From Betaproteobacteria bacterium (GTDB taxonomy: Bacteria; Pseudomonadota; Gammaproteobacteria; Burkholderiales; SG8-41), in the NCBI GenBank assembly GCA_021300125.1, contig JAJTHX010000269.1:1-6776 (forward strand): a stretch of 6,776 nt of DNA, read 5' to 3'. Shown here piece by piece: positions 5,370-6,776 of this stretch (position 1 is the stretch's first letter; each line of letters starts with the position of its first letter). Both the position numbers and the translations under genes were made by a program. A model generated the notes under the pieces. That model searched no databases and had not been told where the DNA came from. It saw nothing but the letters and a program-made list of their open reading frames with translations.

Positions 5370-6167
5370 TCAGCGGCCGAAGAACTTGCGCACGGTGTCG
5401 TCAGCCACCTGCTGCAGGAAGGCCGCGTCCTCTTTCGACACCTGGCCGTAGCTGTCGTAGCTGCTGCCGCTGCAAGGCCTGTTGTAGACGGTCGCGTAGA
5501 TCGTGCAGGCGGCAAGGTAGGTGCCGAGCAGCGTCGGATGGCTGCCGTCGTGGATGTGCAGCTTGATGTCGGGACGGCGGCGGTAGGCCTCCTCGAAGGC
5601 GAGGCCCGCGGGAATCACCAGCGCGTTGATCTCGTTGCCCACTGACACATACATGTCCGCGGTCTTCGCCATCATGTCCGGCGCGGCGGCGCGGCTGGGC
5701 TTGGTGTGCGCCGGCGTCATGTATAGCGCGACCCGGCCGCCGCGGCTGGCGATGAGCTTGCTGTACTCCACTGCCGAATTGCGGAAAGCCGCGCGCCGTG
5801 CATCGGCCATCCCGTCGGTGCTGTTGCCGTGCATGATCACCAGCTCGAACGGCTCCTTCACGCCGATGCGGCCGGGCGCGGTCAGATGGTCCATGTTGTG
5901 ATGATCCAGCGTCGCACCGCCAATGGTCGCGGACTTGTATTCGAAAGTCTTGGCGGTGGCAGCATCCGCCGCCATGGCAAGCATGCGCACATGGTTGTGC
6001 ATGCTGTTGTTGTAGTACAGGTAACTGTTGCCGACGAAGAGCACGCGCTTGGGCGTGTCCACCTGGGGCTGCTTCACCGCCGGCGTCGCTGCGAAAGCGG
6101 AAACGGCCGTGAAGAGCAGGGTCAACAGCAGCGGAAGGGTTTGCAGATTCAGTTTGCTCAGTTTCAC
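5370..6167 (-). CDS. Exported SGNH/GDSL-like hydrolase
   Basis: 265 residues from a GTG start at 6167. GGAGGAG (6180-6174) lies 6 bases upstream, and the protein then opens with a clean signal peptide (KLSKLNLQT, hydrophobic LPLLLTLLFTAV, cleavage near AFA26). SGNH blocks are visible: block I RVLFVGNSYLYYNN with nucleophile S48, a block II glycine at IGGAT (82-86), a block III-like MHGNSTDG with N115, and block V HDGSHPTLLG with D207 and H210. Such enzymes are esterases or deacetylases acting on lipids, acetylated sugars or plant-cell-wall esters. The GNSY form of block I resembles the FIGNSFT type rather than classic GDSL. It probably acts in the periplasm or outside the cell. It is first in the minus-strand unit, followed 9 bp later by the cupin gene, and is divergent from the third Bug gene. 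Substrate is unknown; the SGNH call is good, though I cannot exclude a related DUF-type family. Confidence 0.85.
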   Translation of the reverse strand: MKLSKLNLQTLPLLLTLLFTAVSAFAATPAVKQPQVDTPKRVLFVGNSYLYYNNSMHNHVRMLAMAADAATAKTFEYKSATIGGATLDHHNMDHLTAPGRIGVKEPFELVIMHGNSTDGMADARRAAFRNSAVEYSKLIASRGGRVALYMTPAHTKPSRAAAPDMMAKTADMYVSVGNEINALVIPAGLAFEEAYRRRPDIKLHIHDGSHPTLLGTYLAACTIYATVYNRPCSGSSYDSYGQVSKEDAAFLQQVADDTVRKFFGR

Positions 6168-6173
6168 TTCGGG

Positions 6174-6180
6174 CTCCTCC
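6174..6180 (-). promoter_or_regulatory. Ribosome binding site fixing the GTG start of the hydrolase
   Basis: On the minus strand GGAGGAG precedes GTG 6167 with a 6-base spacer. It rules out the ATG at 6275, whose extra 36 residues are arginine- and histidine-rich and would bury the signal peptide. Confidence 0.85.
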
Positions 6181-6339
6181 CTGTGTATGCGTTTGAGGAC
6201 GCCATGATACCGCGCCGCACCCGGCTGGCGGCCATCATGTGGGCACCCGCGTACCGCCCGCCACCGGCAGTGCAATACTGCGGGCTAGGCGTCCCGATTG
6301 CCGCGGCCGGACGCGACCACCACAACACTGCGGCCACCC
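6181..6339. promoter_or_regulatory. Divergent intergenic region, probable two-way promoter
   Basis: This stretch separates the divergent hydrolase and third Bug genes and must carry their start signals if each has its own promoter. I see no convincing sigma70 pair on either strand. The only clear symmetry is GCAGT (6267-6271), GCAAT, ACTGC (6277-6281), a 5-bp inverted repeat with a 5-base spacer that could be a small operator. No regulator gene is adjacent. Confidence 0.35.
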
Positions 6340-6355
6340 GGAGAGGAGCCCCGGC

Positions 6356-6776
6356 ATGCCCATCGTGCATCGCGCCGTCCACGGTATCACCGCCCTGCTC
6401 GCGGCCACCGCCGTCCAGGCCGCGCAACCGCCGCAAGGCGGTTATCCAGAACGCCCGGTACGGCTGCTGATCGCACAGGCGCCTGGCGGCAACGCCGACA
6501 TCATTGCCCGTGCGCTGGCCGAAGGCCTCGCCGAGCGCCTCGGCCAGAACGTCGTCGCCGACAACAGGCCCGGGGCCAGCGGCATCATCGCCACCGAGAT
6601 CACCGTGCGCGCCGCGCCCGACGGCTACACCATCCTGCTGGTGCCGAGTTCCTTCGGCGTCAATCCTGCGGTCACGCGCAAGCTGCCCTACGACCAGCTG
6701 CGCGACCTCGCCCCGATCACCCATGTCGCGAGCGCGCCAAATGTGCTGGTGGTCGGGCCCTCGCTGCCGATCAAGA
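6356..6776 (+). CDS. Third Bug-family periplasmic binding protein, 3' end beyond window
   Basis: The first 140 residues of a Bug/TctC protein, open at the window edge. ATG 6356 is preceded by GGAGAGGAG (6340-6348), with AGGAG 7 bases upstream. The signal peptide is short (MPIVHRAVHGITALLAATAV, cleavage near QA/AQ). Landmarks: IAQAPGGNADIIAR (39-52), ADNRPGASGIIATEI (68-82), APDGYTILLVPSS (87-99) and NVLVVGPSLPIK at the edge. The usual FAPGG is AQAPGG here and the T/S-D pair is A-D, so the ligand pocket edge differs slightly from the other two. It is divergent from the hydrolase unit and may be the start of another catabolic group off the window. Partial only because of the window end. Confidence 0.93.
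   Translation, partial: MPIVHRAVHGITALLAATAVQAAQPPQGGYPERPVRLLIAQAPGGNADIIARALAEGLAERLGQNVVADNRPGASGIIATEITVRAAPDGYTILLVPSSFGVNPAVTRKLPYDQLRDLAPITHVASAPNVLVVGPSLPIK

Noticed and set aside
4818..5645. 275-codon plus frame opposite the cupin and hydrolase
   Set aside because: It overlaps three minus-strand genes with motifs and good starts, and shows no domain of its own.
6168..6275. N-terminal extension of the hydrolase to ATG 6275
   Set aside because: The extension is Arg/His-rich, hides the signal peptide, and a strong ribosome binding site supports GTG 6167.

Overview
The window looks like a stretch of chromosome from a high-GC betaproteobacterium, most likely Burkholderiales. The evidence is strongly GC-biased third codon positions, a taxon-typical abundance of Bug-type periplasmic binding proteins (three in under 7 kb, with no membrane subunits nearby), and a LigJ-type hydratase of the meta-cleavage pathway for protocatechuate and gallate.

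Layout. Bases 1-267 hold no gene I can name. They are clearly lower in GC (about 53% over bases 1-180) than the rest. They abut a PdxA-family dehydrogenase (268-1167, +) that lacks its N-terminal ~38 residues, so a junction of some kind (deletion, insertion or assembly join) lies near 250-268. A first Bug protein follows 41 bp later (1209-2183, +) and is probably co-transcribed. Its stop codon sits inside a degenerate 14-bp tandem repeat (2172-2241). A textbook rho-independent terminator (2303-2339) then separates it from a second, paralogous Bug protein (2399-3385, +). A second hairpin with a T-run (3405-3434) lies between that gene and ligJ (3454-4470, +), which encodes a 4-oxalomesaconate hydratase with all the metal and active-site residues I can check.

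On the minus strand, converging on ligJ, is a tight three-gene unit in transcription order: an exported SGNH/GDSL-like hydrolase (6167-5370, GTG start), a small single-domain cupin (5360-4977) and a small exported protein of unknown function (4987-4517). The gaps are 9 bp and an 11-bp overlap. A large inverted repeat with an AT-rich loop (4471-4535) lies between the convergent units. Divergent from the hydrolase, a third Bug protein starts at 6356 and runs off the window.

How the genes may work together (inference): the plus-strand group resembles catabolic clusters for aromatic acids, in which Bug proteins capture a carboxylate, a PdxA-like NAD(P)-dependent dehydrogenase acts on an early intermediate, and LigJ hydrates 4-oxalomesaconate to 4-carboxy-4-hydroxy-2-oxoadipate lower in the pathway. 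No ring-cleavage dioxygenase, lactone hydrolase or aldolase is visible here. The pathway assignment therefore rests on LigJ and the neighbours only. I see no phage, IS element, CRISPR array, tRNA or rRNA.
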